From assembly GCA_004368235.1 (NCBI GenBank), contig JXTW01000001.1:78271-142270 (forward strand): a stretch of DNA of 64,000 nucleotides, given 5' to 3'. Origin of the DNA: Helicobacter anseris (lineage in GTDB: Bacteria; Campylobacterota; Campylobacteria; Campylobacterales; Helicobacteraceae). Position 1 is the first letter of the stretch. Every line of letters begins with the position of its first letter. Under the pieces are notes generated by a model. The model was not told the origin of the DNA, ran no database searches, and was given only the letters and a program-made list of their open reading frames with translations. The position numbers were made by a program, and so were the translations under genes. Of this stretch, positions 54,281 through 63,182 are shown piece after piece.

Positions 54281-55456
54281 TTATATATATTCTACTTCTT
54301 CTTTCTCTTCTGGTATCTTGAAGAATAATTCACGCATAATTGCTTGCATCTTCTTTCCATTTTGTTCATAACTAAGCACTTTTGAGGCTATATGAGATTT
54401 TATTTTCATCTGCATTAATTTCTGACGATCTATACTTGAAATTGCTTGAGCTAATGACTTTGAAGTTTTATCTACCGATACAACACCATTTTGATATTTT
54501 CTCAAAAATGCCTCCATTTCAGCATGAGGGAATATCGCTAATGCCAAACGAGATTGAATATACTCAAAAAATTTATTAGGCATAGCATATTTAAGATTAA
54601 GGGTTGAATCTGCTAATGCATAAATCCCAATATCATAGCTTGAAGTAAAATTAACAAGTTCAGAAAATGGAACAGGAGGAATAATTCTAATCTTTTTACC
54701 AATAGCTGCACGTTTTTTAACTAGATTTCTCAAAAACTTTTCATAAGCAGAACTACAATCAAAAACTAACATCAAATCTAGACTATATTCATCTGATAAA
54801 TAATCCATAATATAAATTGTTTTTTCAATAGCTCTAGCAGTATTAGCACTCCCATGATATATCATTTTGATTCTATTTTTTTCTATGACACTTGGAGTAA
54901 TATCGCAATATTCACTTAATGAATACATCACCTCACTATTAACACCATAAACTTGCGCATAAAGTTTTTTAATCCCACTAGAAACGCTAGTAATCCTATC
55001 TGCTTGATGTAGATAGGTCTTACATAAATAGTCATTAAATCTCTCGAATAAAATTCTCCAACGCAAAGAGGTCGTATTTTGTTTAGGATAAAATTCACGA
55101 GCATCAAATAAAACTTTTGCTCCTTTTTTATCTCCAAGCACAATAGGCAAAAGTACCAAATCATGACAGATAATAAAATCAAATTCTCGCTTTTTTAAAA
55201 ATGCTGATATTTCACGTCGATTTTTAGTAAATATTAAACGATCCCATCGCTTAAAAAATACATTAAAATACAACCAAATTTCTTGAAAAATATTTCGTTT
55301 TTTATACGCACTATAGCTTATTACTTCAGTCCCACTAATAGCACTTGCATCAATACCCATAGCTGTGATACTATGATTCTTTTTTAAAAAATTAATGAGG
55401 CGAGAAGGTCTTGGATTAGTAGCAGGATTGGCTGCACAAAGCACAAGGATTCTCAT
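54281..55456 (-). CDS. GT-B glycosyltransferase, family 4-like
   Basis: A 391-residue protein with two Rossmann-like halves. The N-terminal half starts RILVLCAANPATNPRPSRL; DRITSVSSGIKKLYA is the inter-domain segment; the C-terminal half has the donor site pattern RIIPPVPFSELVNFTSSYDI and GIYALADSTLNLKYAMPNKF, then EYIQSRLALAIF, where PNKFFEY(IQS) matches the GT4 E-x7-E neighbourhood. Donor and acceptor are unknown; surface polysaccharide or protein modification are both possible. Its start is two bases after the adjacent larger glycosyltransferase gene. Confidence 0.8.
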   Translation of the reverse strand: MRILVLCAANPATNPRPSRLINFLKKNHSITAMGIDASAISGTEVISYSAYKKRNIFQEIWLYFNVFFKRWDRLIFTKNRREISAFLKKREFDFIICHDLVLLPIVLGDKKGAKVLFDAREFYPKQNTTSLRWRILFERFNDYLCKTYLHQADRITSVSSGIKKLYAQVYGVNSEVMYSLSEYCDITPSVIEKNRIKMIYHGSANTARAIEKTIYIMDYLSDEYSLDLMLVFDCSSAYEKFLRNLVKKRAAIGKKIRIIPPVPFSELVNFTSSYDIGIYALADSTLNLKYAMPNKFFEYIQSRLALAIFPHAEMEAFLRKYQNGVVSVDKTSKSLAQAISSIDRQKLMQMKIKSHIASKVLSYEQNGKKMQAIMRELFFKIPEEKEEVEYI

Positions 55457-55458
55457 TT

Positions 55459-57507
55459 TTATTTCTCTAAAACTGCGATGAAATTATCCACTCCATCACG
55501 TTCTTTTAAGAAATCATTAACCGCTTTAATGCTCGCTTGCAAACACATTTTAAACTCTATCTCCTCTGGATTGGTTCTAAACTTATTAATAAGCTCCAAA
55601 GCTTTTTTTATATATTCATTTTCGCTAAAAGCTACTAAACTTGTATCTTGTAAGAAAAACTCTTTTAGTTCCTCTAGATTATTTTGTTTTTGTTGAGCAA
55701 TAAGAGTAAAAATTTCCTCATTTTTAATATAAAAATTTTTAAGACGATCTAATCTTGAGTTTGCATCTTCTTTTGAAAAAACAATTGAGGGACGTCCTTT
55801 AGCTACATACTCGATCCTAGACTCCCCTTGTTCCATAGGAAAAGAATCAAGCCAAATATCAATAACATGACCATAAATTCCACTATCTACAAATCCTGGA
55901 AAATAAAATCTATTTAATATTTCCTTATCAATCTCTTTGATCTTTTGCCTAATCTCTTGCTCATTGCCAATTCCACAAGCTAAAAATATCGTGTTTTTAC
56001 TCTCTTTTAAAATCTTAATTACTGCTCCTAAATACTGCTTAGAATCTATTTTTACTAAACGTCCAATTACACCTAATATCAATGCATCTTTAGGATATTT
56101 CAAACGCTCTTTTTCAATCAAAGTATCAGGAATGACTGGATTATAATAAACACTATCCATTTTTACAGGAATTCCATAAAATTTGTATCCTTCATGAACA
56201 ATTTGTTTTTCATTTCCACAAATATGAGTAATTCTTAAATCCACAAAAGAACTATCATATACAAAATTTCCATGACTCCAAAAAATCTGCCTTTGGGCTG
56301 TACGCGTAGCTAATAAAAAATCAGAAATTCCATAGCCATTATTAGGACTAATCAGCAAATCTACTTTATCATTAATTATTCGCTCACGTAAAGCTAAAGC
56401 TTTTGCAAGATGAGAATTGTAGTAAAGAGCTTGATTATGCTCTAAGCCAATATCAACCACCTCTATACCCAAATCTTGATAATTTTTTATTAATCTTGGG
56501 TCATTATCACTCTTTTCTATAAAACTGATTATATAAACTTTTAATTCATAGTTTTGATAAAATTTTTCCTTGCTCATTAGGCTTTTTAAAAAGCTGTATT
56601 CTACCTTATGAGGCGAATTTTCTACCATTCTATCACGCAAAATTGCTACAATCTTTTTAGGCTTTTTAACTTGTGGTGCATCTATTAGATGTGATTTTCC
56701 AAACTCCATATAAAAACTGCTAGCATAACGCGTAATCTCTTTATTAAAAAGAGACCATTGTTGTTGGCTAGAAAAATTATTACCGCAAAGATGATAAATA
56801 AAAAATTGCAGATACATTGCAAGATCTATACTCTCGATGCTATTTTTAGCCAGTTCAGCATAAAATAAATCTCGCCAAATATCATATAGCTCTAACCAAC
56901 CTTTGTGATTATAAAAATGCTTAATATTCCAAAAAACATGTAACTGCCAATTAAAGACTGAACGCTTTTGTTTATAGCTCAAAGAATGAAAAACCTCTTT
57001 TAGCACAATCTTTAAATCTAATTTATAACGCTCAAAAGAAATATGTAAATATTTAAAAAAAGAAAGGATAAAATCACTACTGCGTTGAGCTTCTATGCAA
57101 TGAATATCTGTACGCATAATATTTTGTAGATAAAAACTAAGTCCCTCATCACGTTTACCTGAAAGTATTTTAGCTAGACAAACAAGCTCAATAAGCATAA
57201 TATTTTCATTATCACTTATACCTTCATTAAAAATTCCTTGTTTACCTATCTCGCTAAGTTTAATAAATCGATTATCTACCTCTACATTATCAAATAATCC
57301 ATAAAGTGATAAATAAAGTTTATTTGGCATATCTCCTTGAGTAATAATATTATAAAGCTTATCTCTAAAAAGCTCACATACTTCGGATTTAATAGAATCA
57401 ATTTCATTTAGCTGATCATTTTCAATAATCTCTAAAAGTCTATTCATAGCAAGATCTAGACTATGTTTATTATTAGCAGTTTCTAATAAAAATCTTAACT
57501 CATTCAT
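55459..57507 (-). CDS. large glycosyltransferase with helical N-terminal half, GT-B, OGT/HMW1C-like C-terminal half
   Basis: 682 residues. The first 280 or so are alpha-helical with no clear motif; the second half is GT-B: KIVAILRDRMVENSPHKVEY, ISPNNGYGISDFLLATRTAQ, IFWSHGNFVYDSSFVDLRIT, then ALILGVIGRLVKIDSKQYLG (donor domain start) and DIWLDSFPMEQGESRIEYVA. The ending resembles family 41-type or HMW1C-like soluble glycosyltransferases that modify proteins, but a polysaccharide role is equally possible. It is immediately downstream of mreC (one-base overlap) and upstream of the GT4 gene. Confidence 0.7.
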   Translation of the reverse strand: MNELRFLLETANNKHSLDLAMNRLLEIIENDQLNEIDSIKSEVCELFRDKLYNIITQGDMPNKLYLSLYGLFDNVEVDNRFIKLSEIGKQGIFNEGISDNENIMLIELVCLAKILSGKRDEGLSFYLQNIMRTDIHCIEAQRSSDFILSFFKYLHISFERYKLDLKIVLKEVFHSLSYKQKRSVFNWQLHVFWNIKHFYNHKGWLELYDIWRDLFYAELAKNSIESIDLAMYLQFFIYHLCGNNFSSQQQWSLFNKEITRYASSFYMEFGKSHLIDAPQVKKPKKIVAILRDRMVENSPHKVEYSFLKSLMSKEKFYQNYELKVYIISFIEKSDNDPRLIKNYQDLGIEVVDIGLEHNQALYYNSHLAKALALRERIINDKVDLLISPNNGYGISDFLLATRTAQRQIFWSHGNFVYDSSFVDLRITHICGNEKQIVHEGYKFYGIPVKMDSVYYNPVIPDTLIEKERLKYPKDALILGVIGRLVKIDSKQYLGAVIKILKESKNTIFLACGIGNEQEIRQKIKEIDKEILNRFYFPGFVDSGIYGHVIDIWLDSFPMEQGESRIEYVAKGRPSIVFSKEDANSRLDRLKNFYIKNEEIFTLIAQQKQNNLEELKEFFLQDTSLVAFSENEYIKKALELINKFRTNPEEIEFKMCLQASIKAVNDFLKERDGVDNFIAVLEK

Positions 57508-58280
57508 TAATCATTCCTATTAATAATCCAAAGATATTCTGGGGATTGTTTATTGGCATAAGGAGTAATAGAAGCTGTAATATAACCATTTTTATCAAAA
57601 ATCTCTTCTACTCTGCCTACAGGAATATTTGCGCTAAAAACATGATCTAGTCCACTAGTATACACCTCATCACCAATATTAATCTTCATATATTGAGGAA
57701 TATAATCTGCTAAAATTTTTTTATGGTTACTCGGATCATAATGAATAAAAGCCGGTATTTTATTTTTTCCAATGTATACACCATAACTGCAACTCTCATC
57801 CCCATTAAACATCCCCATTAAACGTCCATTTTTCATCATTGCAATCCCTAGTGCATAGCCATCTCTCACAATACCATATATTTTATCAGGCTTATATTCC
57901 AAAGCAGTATTAAGCCAAACTCTATCATACTCTGCCATTTCTGCATAAGAAATTACTAATGCTGGCTCAAATACAGCTTTTTGAAATAAATCCATCTGTG
58001 GATAAAATCTAAGCATCAAGTCTACTTGATTTTGTATTTCAGTAAACCTTAGTTTTAGCTCCTGATATTCCTTCATCTTTTCTTGATATTTAGCTATTGC
58101 TTTGGCTTGAGAAAAAAATCGTTCACGATGCTCGCTAAAAAAATTTACACCATTATGATAACTAATCTTAATACCATCTGTAAGACCAAAAATCAACTTT
58201 CTTACGCTTTGATTTAACCAAAAAAGCACACATAAACTTAAAAAACAAAAAAATAATAAAAATAAAAATCTATATCGCAT
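57507..58280 (-). CDS. mreC: rod shape-determining protein MreC
   Basis: Bitopic inner-membrane protein that links MreB to the peptidoglycan machinery. One N-terminal transmembrane helix (FLFLLFFCFLSLCVLFWLNQ), a coiled-coil (AKAIAKYQEKMKEYQELKLR) and two beta-barrel subdomains (AEYDRVWLNTALEYKPDKIY, GDEVYTSGLDHVFSANIPVG). 257 residues. One-base overlap with mreB upstream, which is the normal mreB-mreC pairing. Confidence 0.92.
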   Translation of the reverse strand: MRYRFLFLLFFCFLSLCVLFWLNQSVRKLIFGLTDGIKISYHNGVNFFSEHRERFFSQAKAIAKYQEKMKEYQELKLRFTEIQNQVDLMLRFYPQMDLFQKAVFEPALVISYAEMAEYDRVWLNTALEYKPDKIYGIVRDGYALGIAMMKNGRLMGMFNGDESCSYGVYIGKNKIPAFIHYDPSNHKKILADYIPQYMKINIGDEVYTSGLDHVFSANIPVGRVEEIFDKNGYITASITPYANKQSPEYLWIINRND

Positions 58281-59317
58281 TAGTCATATTTAAGATTTTG
58301 CAATAAATCCAGATTATCCAATGCTTCACTAGTACCTCTTGCTACAGCAAGTAAAGGCTCATTACCAACAGCTACAGGCAATTTTACTACATCTGACAAA
58401 TAACGATCCAATCCGCGAATAAGAGCTCCACCACCAGTTAAAATCACTCCATTTTCAACTATATCTCCGGCTAAATCTGGTGGTATTACTTCTAAAATAT
58501 TTTTTAATGTATTACCAATTTCTTGCAGCTGATATTTAATTGCTTCTCTAACATCTTCACTACTAAGTTCAATAGAATTTAAAAGCCCGCTTACCTGATC
58601 TTTACCCTTAACCTGCATTGTAAGAGGTGGATTTAAAGGATAAGCACAACCAATTTCAATTTTGATATCCTCACCTGTACGTTCACCAATAACAAGATTA
58701 TACTTTTTGCGAATATAATCTACAATCGCACAATCAATCTTATCTCCTGCAGTACGAATGGATTTTGAAATTACAAGTCCGCCTAATGAAATGATTCCGA
58801 TTTCTGTAGTCCCTCCACCAATATCCACAATCAAGCTACCTTGAGGCTCACGAATAGGGAGTCCAGCACCAATAGCCGCTGCCATAGGCTCTTCTATCAA
58901 AAACACTTCCCTAGCTCCAGCACTCATTGCAGATTCCTTAACAGCCTTTCTCTCTACACCCGTAAGACCATAAGGCACACATACCATAACCCTAGGTCTA
59001 ATAAGTGATTTTCTTTTATGGGCTTTTTCGATAAAATAACGAATCATCTTTTCTGTAATATCAAAATCAGCAATAACCCCATCTTTCATCGGGCGGATAG
59101 CCTTAATGCTACCTGGTGTTTTACCCACCATCTCTTTAGCCTCATGCCCCACTGCTAACACTGCTCCATGTCCATCAAAACGATCTGTTTTAACAGCAAC
59201 AATGGAAGGCTCATTAATCACAATACCTTGTCCGCGTACAGAAACAACTGTATTTGCAGTACCTAAATCAATGGCAATATCATATGAAAAAAGTCCAATT
59301 ATTCTATCTAGTAACAT
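58280..59317 (-). CDS. mreB: actin-like rod shape protein MreB
   Basis: Cytoplasmic actin homologue that organises cell-wall synthesis. IAIDLGTANTVVSVRGQGIV is phosphate loop 1, LIVDIGGGTTEIGIISLGG is phosphate loop 2, VILTGGGALIRGLDRYL the adenosine motif, and EPMAAAIGAGLPI the MreB signature. 345 residues. It lies one base after clpX. Confidence 0.96.
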   Translation of the reverse strand: MLLDRIIGLFSYDIAIDLGTANTVVSVRGQGIVINEPSIVAVKTDRFDGHGAVLAVGHEAKEMVGKTPGSIKAIRPMKDGVIADFDITEKMIRYFIEKAHKRKSLIRPRVMVCVPYGLTGVERKAVKESAMSAGAREVFLIEEPMAAAIGAGLPIREPQGSLIVDIGGGTTEIGIISLGGLVISKSIRTAGDKIDCAIVDYIRKKYNLVIGERTGEDIKIEIGCAYPLNPPLTMQVKGKDQVSGLLNSIELSSEDVREAIKYQLQEIGNTLKNILEVIPPDLAGDIVENGVILTGGGALIRGLDRYLSDVVKLPVAVGNEPLLAVARGTSEALDNLDLLQNLKYD

Positions 59318-60580
59318 TTATATCCTTTTTGCTTTAGTTTTTTTAATTAAAATAGGTTCCTTTCTACCATCAACCACATCTGCATTGATAATCACACTAT
59401 ACCCCCTCATATCTGGCAAATCAAACATGATATCAGTACAAATCTCTTCAATAATACTACGCAAACCACGTGCTCCTGTCTTACGAGCAATAGCCAAATC
59501 TGCTATCTTTTCTAATGCTTCAGGTTCAAATACAAGCTCTACCTCATCTAAGGCAAAAAGTTTTTGATATTGTTTAATGATTGAATTTTTTGGTTTAGTC
59601 ATAATACTAATCATAGCTTCCCTGCTAATAGGCTCCAATGTAGCAATAACATGCAATCTACCTATAAACTCTGGAATCATACCAAAAGCTATTAGATCAT
59701 CAAACTCTACTAAACTTAACACATCCTCTTTTTCATCAATATTCTTTTTTTTCTCACCACCAAAGCCAAGCATAGTATTACCAAGACGCCTTTTGATCAT
59801 ATCTGCAAGACCATCAAAAGCACCCCCACAAATAAATAAAATATCATTAGTATCTATTTGAATAAAATCTTGATTTGGATGCTTACGCCCTCCTTTTGGT
59901 GGAATATTAACCACACTACCCTCAATAATTTTTAAAAGTGCTTGCTGCACACCCTCACCAGATACATCGCGTGTGATGGACCTATTTTCAGAAAGTCTGG
60001 AAATCTTATCAATCTCATCAATAAATACAATCCCCTTCTTAGCCCGTTCTACATCACCATCTGCTGCTTGCAAAAGACGTGTTAAAATATTTTCCACATC
60101 TTCTCCTACATATCCAGCCTCTGTAAGACTGGTCGCATCAGCAATAGCAATAGGAATATCTAATGCTTTTGCAATAGTTTGTGCCATTAGGGTTTTGCCA
60201 CTACCTGTAGGTCCAATAAAAAGGATATTGGATTTTGCAATTTCAATATCATCATTATCTTCTCGAGATAAAAGACGCTTATAATGATTATAAATAGCTA
60301 CAGAAAATACCTTCTTAGCGCGCTCCTGACCAATCACATAATCATCTAAAATTGCTTTAAGCTCTTTTGGTGAGGGGATATTCTCTAGTGCTAATGATTC
60401 TTTAGATGAGCTGATAGGATTTTTGGCTTCCTCGCCTATAAGACTTTGATATAAAAATGTCATACAGGATTTACAGATATAGGCATCTTTGCCATCTTCT
60501 CCCTTGTTTCCACAAATAAAAATATCGCTCTCTCCACACTGCTTTCCGCAAAAATTACAACACATATTTTTATGATTCAT
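59318..60580 (-). CDS. clpX: ATP-dependent Clp protease ATP-binding subunit ClpX
   Basis: Class II Hsp100 unfoldase of ClpP. The N-terminal zinc-binding domain has CCNFCGKQC and CKSC; Walker A is [20 protein letters not shown], Walker [13 protein letters not shown], and pore-loop/sensor regions [16 protein letters not shown] and [12 protein letters not shown] are intact. 420 residues. Overlaps lpxA by eleven bases. With clpA/clpS at 14.8-17.3 kb, both ClpP partners are in this window. Confidence 0.97.
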   Translation of the reverse strand: MNHKNMCCNFCGKQCGESDIFICGNKGEDGKDAYICKSCMTFLYQSLIGEEAKNPISSSKESLALENIPSPKELKAILDDYVIGQERAKKVFSVAIYNHYKRLLSREDNDDIEIAKSNILFIGPTGSGKTLMAQTIAKALDIPIAIADATSLTEAGYVGEDVENILTRLLQAADGDVERAKKGIVFIDEIDKISRLSENRSITRDVSGEGVQQALLKIIEGSVVNIPPKGGRKHPNQDFIQIDTNDILFICGGAFDGLADMIKRRLGNTMLGFGGEKKKNIDEKEDVLSLVEFDDLIAFGMIPEFIGRLHVIATLEPISREAMISIMTKPKNSIIKQYQKLFALDEVELVFEPEALEKIADLAIARKTGARGLRSIIEEICTDIMFDLPDMRGYSVIINADVVDGRKEPILIKKTKAKRI

Positions 60581-61364
60581 AAGATGCCTTTTTAAGGGGG
60601 ATTCCTCGATTAGAATTTAAAATAAAATTACAAATTTTTTTGATATGAGGATTGTTTGGATTGTTAGTGATTTCATTTCTAGCTAAATTAGTAATAGTGT
60701 CTGTTTTAGCAAAAAGTCTTTTATAAATTCTAGCTATCTCATCTACTTCATCATGAGAGAAAAGTAGTCTCAAGCGATGACGATTTAATCCACGGATAAC
60801 TGCACGATTTCCTTCAGCCATACAATATGGTGGTACATCTTGGGTAAGCAAACTAGCAGCAGCCACCATAGCCCCATCCCCAACCTTTACAAACTGATGA
60901 GCTGCAGATAAACCACCAAAGTTTACATAATCACCAACCTCTACATGTCCGCCTAAAGTAGCATTATTAGCAAAAATACAATGGTTGCCTACGATGCAAT
61001 CATGTGCCATATGCACATAAGCCATAAAAAGATTATGACTACCTAATATGGTCTTGCTTCCTCCACCTGCAGTACCAGGGTTAAACATACAATGTTCACG
61101 AATTATATTTTCATCGCCAATAATGAGTTCTACCCTTTCTCCTCTATATTTAAGATCTTGAGGTATTGTCCCGAGTACTGCATAGGGAAAAATAACATTA
61201 TTTCTTCCCAAAGTAGTATCACCCAAAATAGTTACATTATTATAAAGCTTACAGCCATCACCAATCTTAACATCTGCACCAATAACACAAAACTCGCCAA
61301 CCTCTATATTATCGCCCAAAATTGCCCCATCTTCAATTATGGCTGTTTTTGCAATTTTTCTCAC
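60570..61364 (-). CDS. lpxA: UDP-N-acetylglucosamine acyltransferase LpxA
   Basis: First step of lipid A synthesis. Hexapeptide-repeat left-handed beta-helix ([40 protein letters not shown]), the catalytic His region [20 protein letters not shown], and [20 protein letters not shown] leading into the C-terminal helices. 264 residues. It begins nine bases after fabZ. Confidence 0.96.
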   Translation of the reverse strand: MRKIAKTAIIEDGAILGDNIEVGEFCVIGADVKIGDGCKLYNNVTILGDTTLGRNNVIFPYAVLGTIPQDLKYRGERVELIIGDENIIREHCMFNPGTAGGGSKTILGSHNLFMAYVHMAHDCIVGNHCIFANNATLGGHVEVGDYVNFGGLSAAHQFVKVGDGAMVAAASLLTQDVPPYCMAEGNRAVIRGLNRHRLRLLFSHDEVDEIARIYKRLFAKTDTITNLARNEITNNPNNPHIKKICNFILNSNRGIPLKKASYES

Positions 61365-61373
61365 TCACAAACC

Positions 61374-61826
61374 TCACTCTTTCCTATCAGCAATCATTGC
61401 TTTAAGTTCTGCTTCTGCCACCATTTTATCATCAACATAAGCTTTGGCATCAAACTGCCATACAGCCCCCTTACTTTTGATAACACTAACGCGATACTCT
61501 AATCTATCTCCCGGTACTACAGGGATTCTAAATTTTACCTTATCAATTGTCATAAAATATACAATTTTGTTTTTAGCTTCTTCATAATTATGCCCAGACA
61601 TAGAAATAAACCCTAGAAGTCCTCCAGCCTGTGCCATCCCCTCAATAATCATTACGCCAGGATAAATCGGTTGATCTGGAAAATGTCCATTAAAAATCTC
61701 TTCATTAGTTGTTACATTTTTATAAGCTAAAATACTCTCATTCTCCTTTAGCTCAATAACCCTATCTACTAGAAGCATAGGATAGCGATGAGGTAAAATT
61801 TTTTTAATTATATTAATATCCATCAT
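61374..61826 (-). CDS. fabZ: 3-hydroxyacyl-ACP dehydratase FabZ
   Basis: Hotdog-fold dehydratase of fatty-acid synthesis; supplies acyl chains to the same lipid pathway as lpxA. ILPHRYPMLLVDRVIELKEN and the catalytic GHFPDQPIYPGVMIIEGMAQ with His and Glu are visible. 150 residues. First of the fabZ-lpxA-clpX-mreB-mreC leftward run. Confidence 0.96.
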   Translation of the reverse strand: MMDINIIKKILPHRYPMLLVDRVIELKENESILAYKNVTTNEEIFNGHFPDQPIYPGVMIIEGMAQAGGLLGFISMSGHNYEEAKNKIVYFMTIDKVKFRIPVVPGDRLEYRVSVIKSKGAVWQFDAKAYVDDKMVAEAELKAMIADRKE

Positions 61827-61895
61827 ATTTTATAAACCCTTCAAAAAAATTTGTCAAAAATTTTAACAAAAATAAACTTAATTTTTAGCATAGAA

Positions 61896-63038
61896 TCATA
61901 TAAGCGGTACAACACGAAAAATATTTTCTTCCTGGAAAATACTCTCAATTTCATAACTCACTTCACCATCAAACACATCCTCTATAATAATAATAGGATT
62001 TTGACTATGATGTCCGCTTATTATTTTTCTTAACTCACATTCTTCATCTAAACTCATTGGCATATTTTTTAACTCATGCATATCTACAAATTTCTTGCCT
62101 AGCAAAAAATTTAATGTAGCAAGTGGCATGAAAATCACGGAATCTTGTACACAAAATCCCAGTACAATATTACTTTTTAAATACTCATTTTGCAAATCTT
62201 TTGATAACAAAAGTTCGGGCTTAGCCCAAATTATCTCTGATATTTTGGTTCGCTTTTTACTATGTGAATAATTTAAAACATAACTAGGTATTATTTGATT
62301 TTGAGAATCTAAAAGTTTTGCTTTTAATACCCGATGGATTAGAAATCTTCTTTGTGCCAAAATATATTTCTTATTTTCAGAATCTAGCTGATCGCGTAAC
62401 CCAAAAGTATGAATACGTTCTTGTATACCCCCTAGCTGGTATTCTTGTCTTTTTTGAGAAACATCACTCATCATTTCAAGTGATATCTTTTGTTGCTTGT
62501 CCCTCTGCTTAGCTAGTGCAAACTTACACCCGCAATAATTCTGGCGATAAAGATTATCTTTTTTAGCCAATGCATTTTGACGCTGCACTCCACCTCTTGA
62601 TCTAACATCAATTTTTATAAACTCAAGTCCATAATCCCCTGCAATTCTATCTCCTTCAACAAATAATCTTTGTTGTTCTTTCATCGGGCTTGAAAGAAGT
62701 GTAGTTGTGAATCTTTTTTCTCCTAACTCATATGTTTTTTTAGCACTTCTAACCAATCTAATATCAAAACATTTCACACATCGTTCACCTTTTTCTGGCT
62801 CATCTTCTAGACCCACTACTCCCCCACACCATTTTTCATCATCATACTCACCTAAAAAAAGTTCGATATCCAGCATTTCACAACTTCTCTTCACATCATA
62901 ATATCTCAAATCATGCTCTGCTTTTGGATGAATATTAGGATTATAGAAATAGCCTATCAACCTTTCATTTGGATAAACTTTTTTTAATTCACTTAAAAAA
63001 TAATGACTATCTACAGAACAACAAATATGAACCAGCAT
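61896..63038 (-). CDS. queH: epoxyqueuosine reductase QueH (DUF208) with C-terminal extension
   Basis: QueH reduces epoxyqueuosine to queuosine in tRNA. The N-terminal half holds the family: LVHICCSVDSHYFLSEL (CC pair), GYFYNPNIHPKAEHDLR, CVKCFDIRL, TTTLLSSPMKEQQRL, and NYCGCKFAL (C-x-C). These cysteines would hold the 4Fe-4S and the second metal site. Residues after about 185 form an extension with no motif I recognise, making 380 residues where many QueH proteins have fewer than 260. It replaces QueG and complements queF here. GGAGG precedes the ATG. The 29-residue membrane gene lies just upstream. Confidence 0.9.
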   Translation of the reverse strand: MLVHICCSVDSHYFLSELKKVYPNERLIGYFYNPNIHPKAEHDLRYYDVKRSCEMLDIELFLGEYDDEKWCGGVVGLEDEPEKGERCVKCFDIRLVRSAKKTYELGEKRFTTTLLSSPMKEQQRLFVEGDRIAGDYGLEFIKIDVRSRGGVQRQNALAKKDNLYRQNYCGCKFALAKQRDKQQKISLEMMSDVSQKRQEYQLGGIQERIHTFGLRDQLDSENKKYILAQRRFLIHRVLKAKLLDSQNQIIPSYVLNYSHSKKRTKISEIIWAKPELLLSKDLQNEYLKSNIVLGFCVQDSVIFMPLATLNFLLGKKFVDMHELKNMPMSLDEECELRKIISGHHSQNPIIIIEDVFDGEVSYEIESIFQEENIFRVVPLI

Positions 63039-63049
63039 AATTTTTCCTC

Positions 63050-63139
63050 CTACTTCTTAACCATATAAATAAAATATCCAACCCCTGCGATTAAAACCAA
63101 AACCAAAAAAATCATCAAGACAAAATCCAAAATATCCAT
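63050..63139 (-). CDS. 29-residue single-helix membrane peptide gene
   Basis: ATG at 63139 follows GGTTGAGGAAA, a good ribosome site. The product starts MDILDFVLMIFLVLVLIAG and ends YFIYMVKK before TAG: one hydrophobic helix with an acidic N-terminus and positive C-terminus (a typical positive-inside topology). It ends eleven bases before the queH start. Length, signals and position between rlmN and queH suggest a real small gene, but I recognise no family; conservation is untested. Confidence 0.55.
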   Translation of the reverse strand: MDILDFVLMIFLVLVLIAGVGYFIYMVKK

Positions 63140-63182
63140 TTTCCTCAACCTAATATCGTTTCATATGAAACATAAATTTTTA

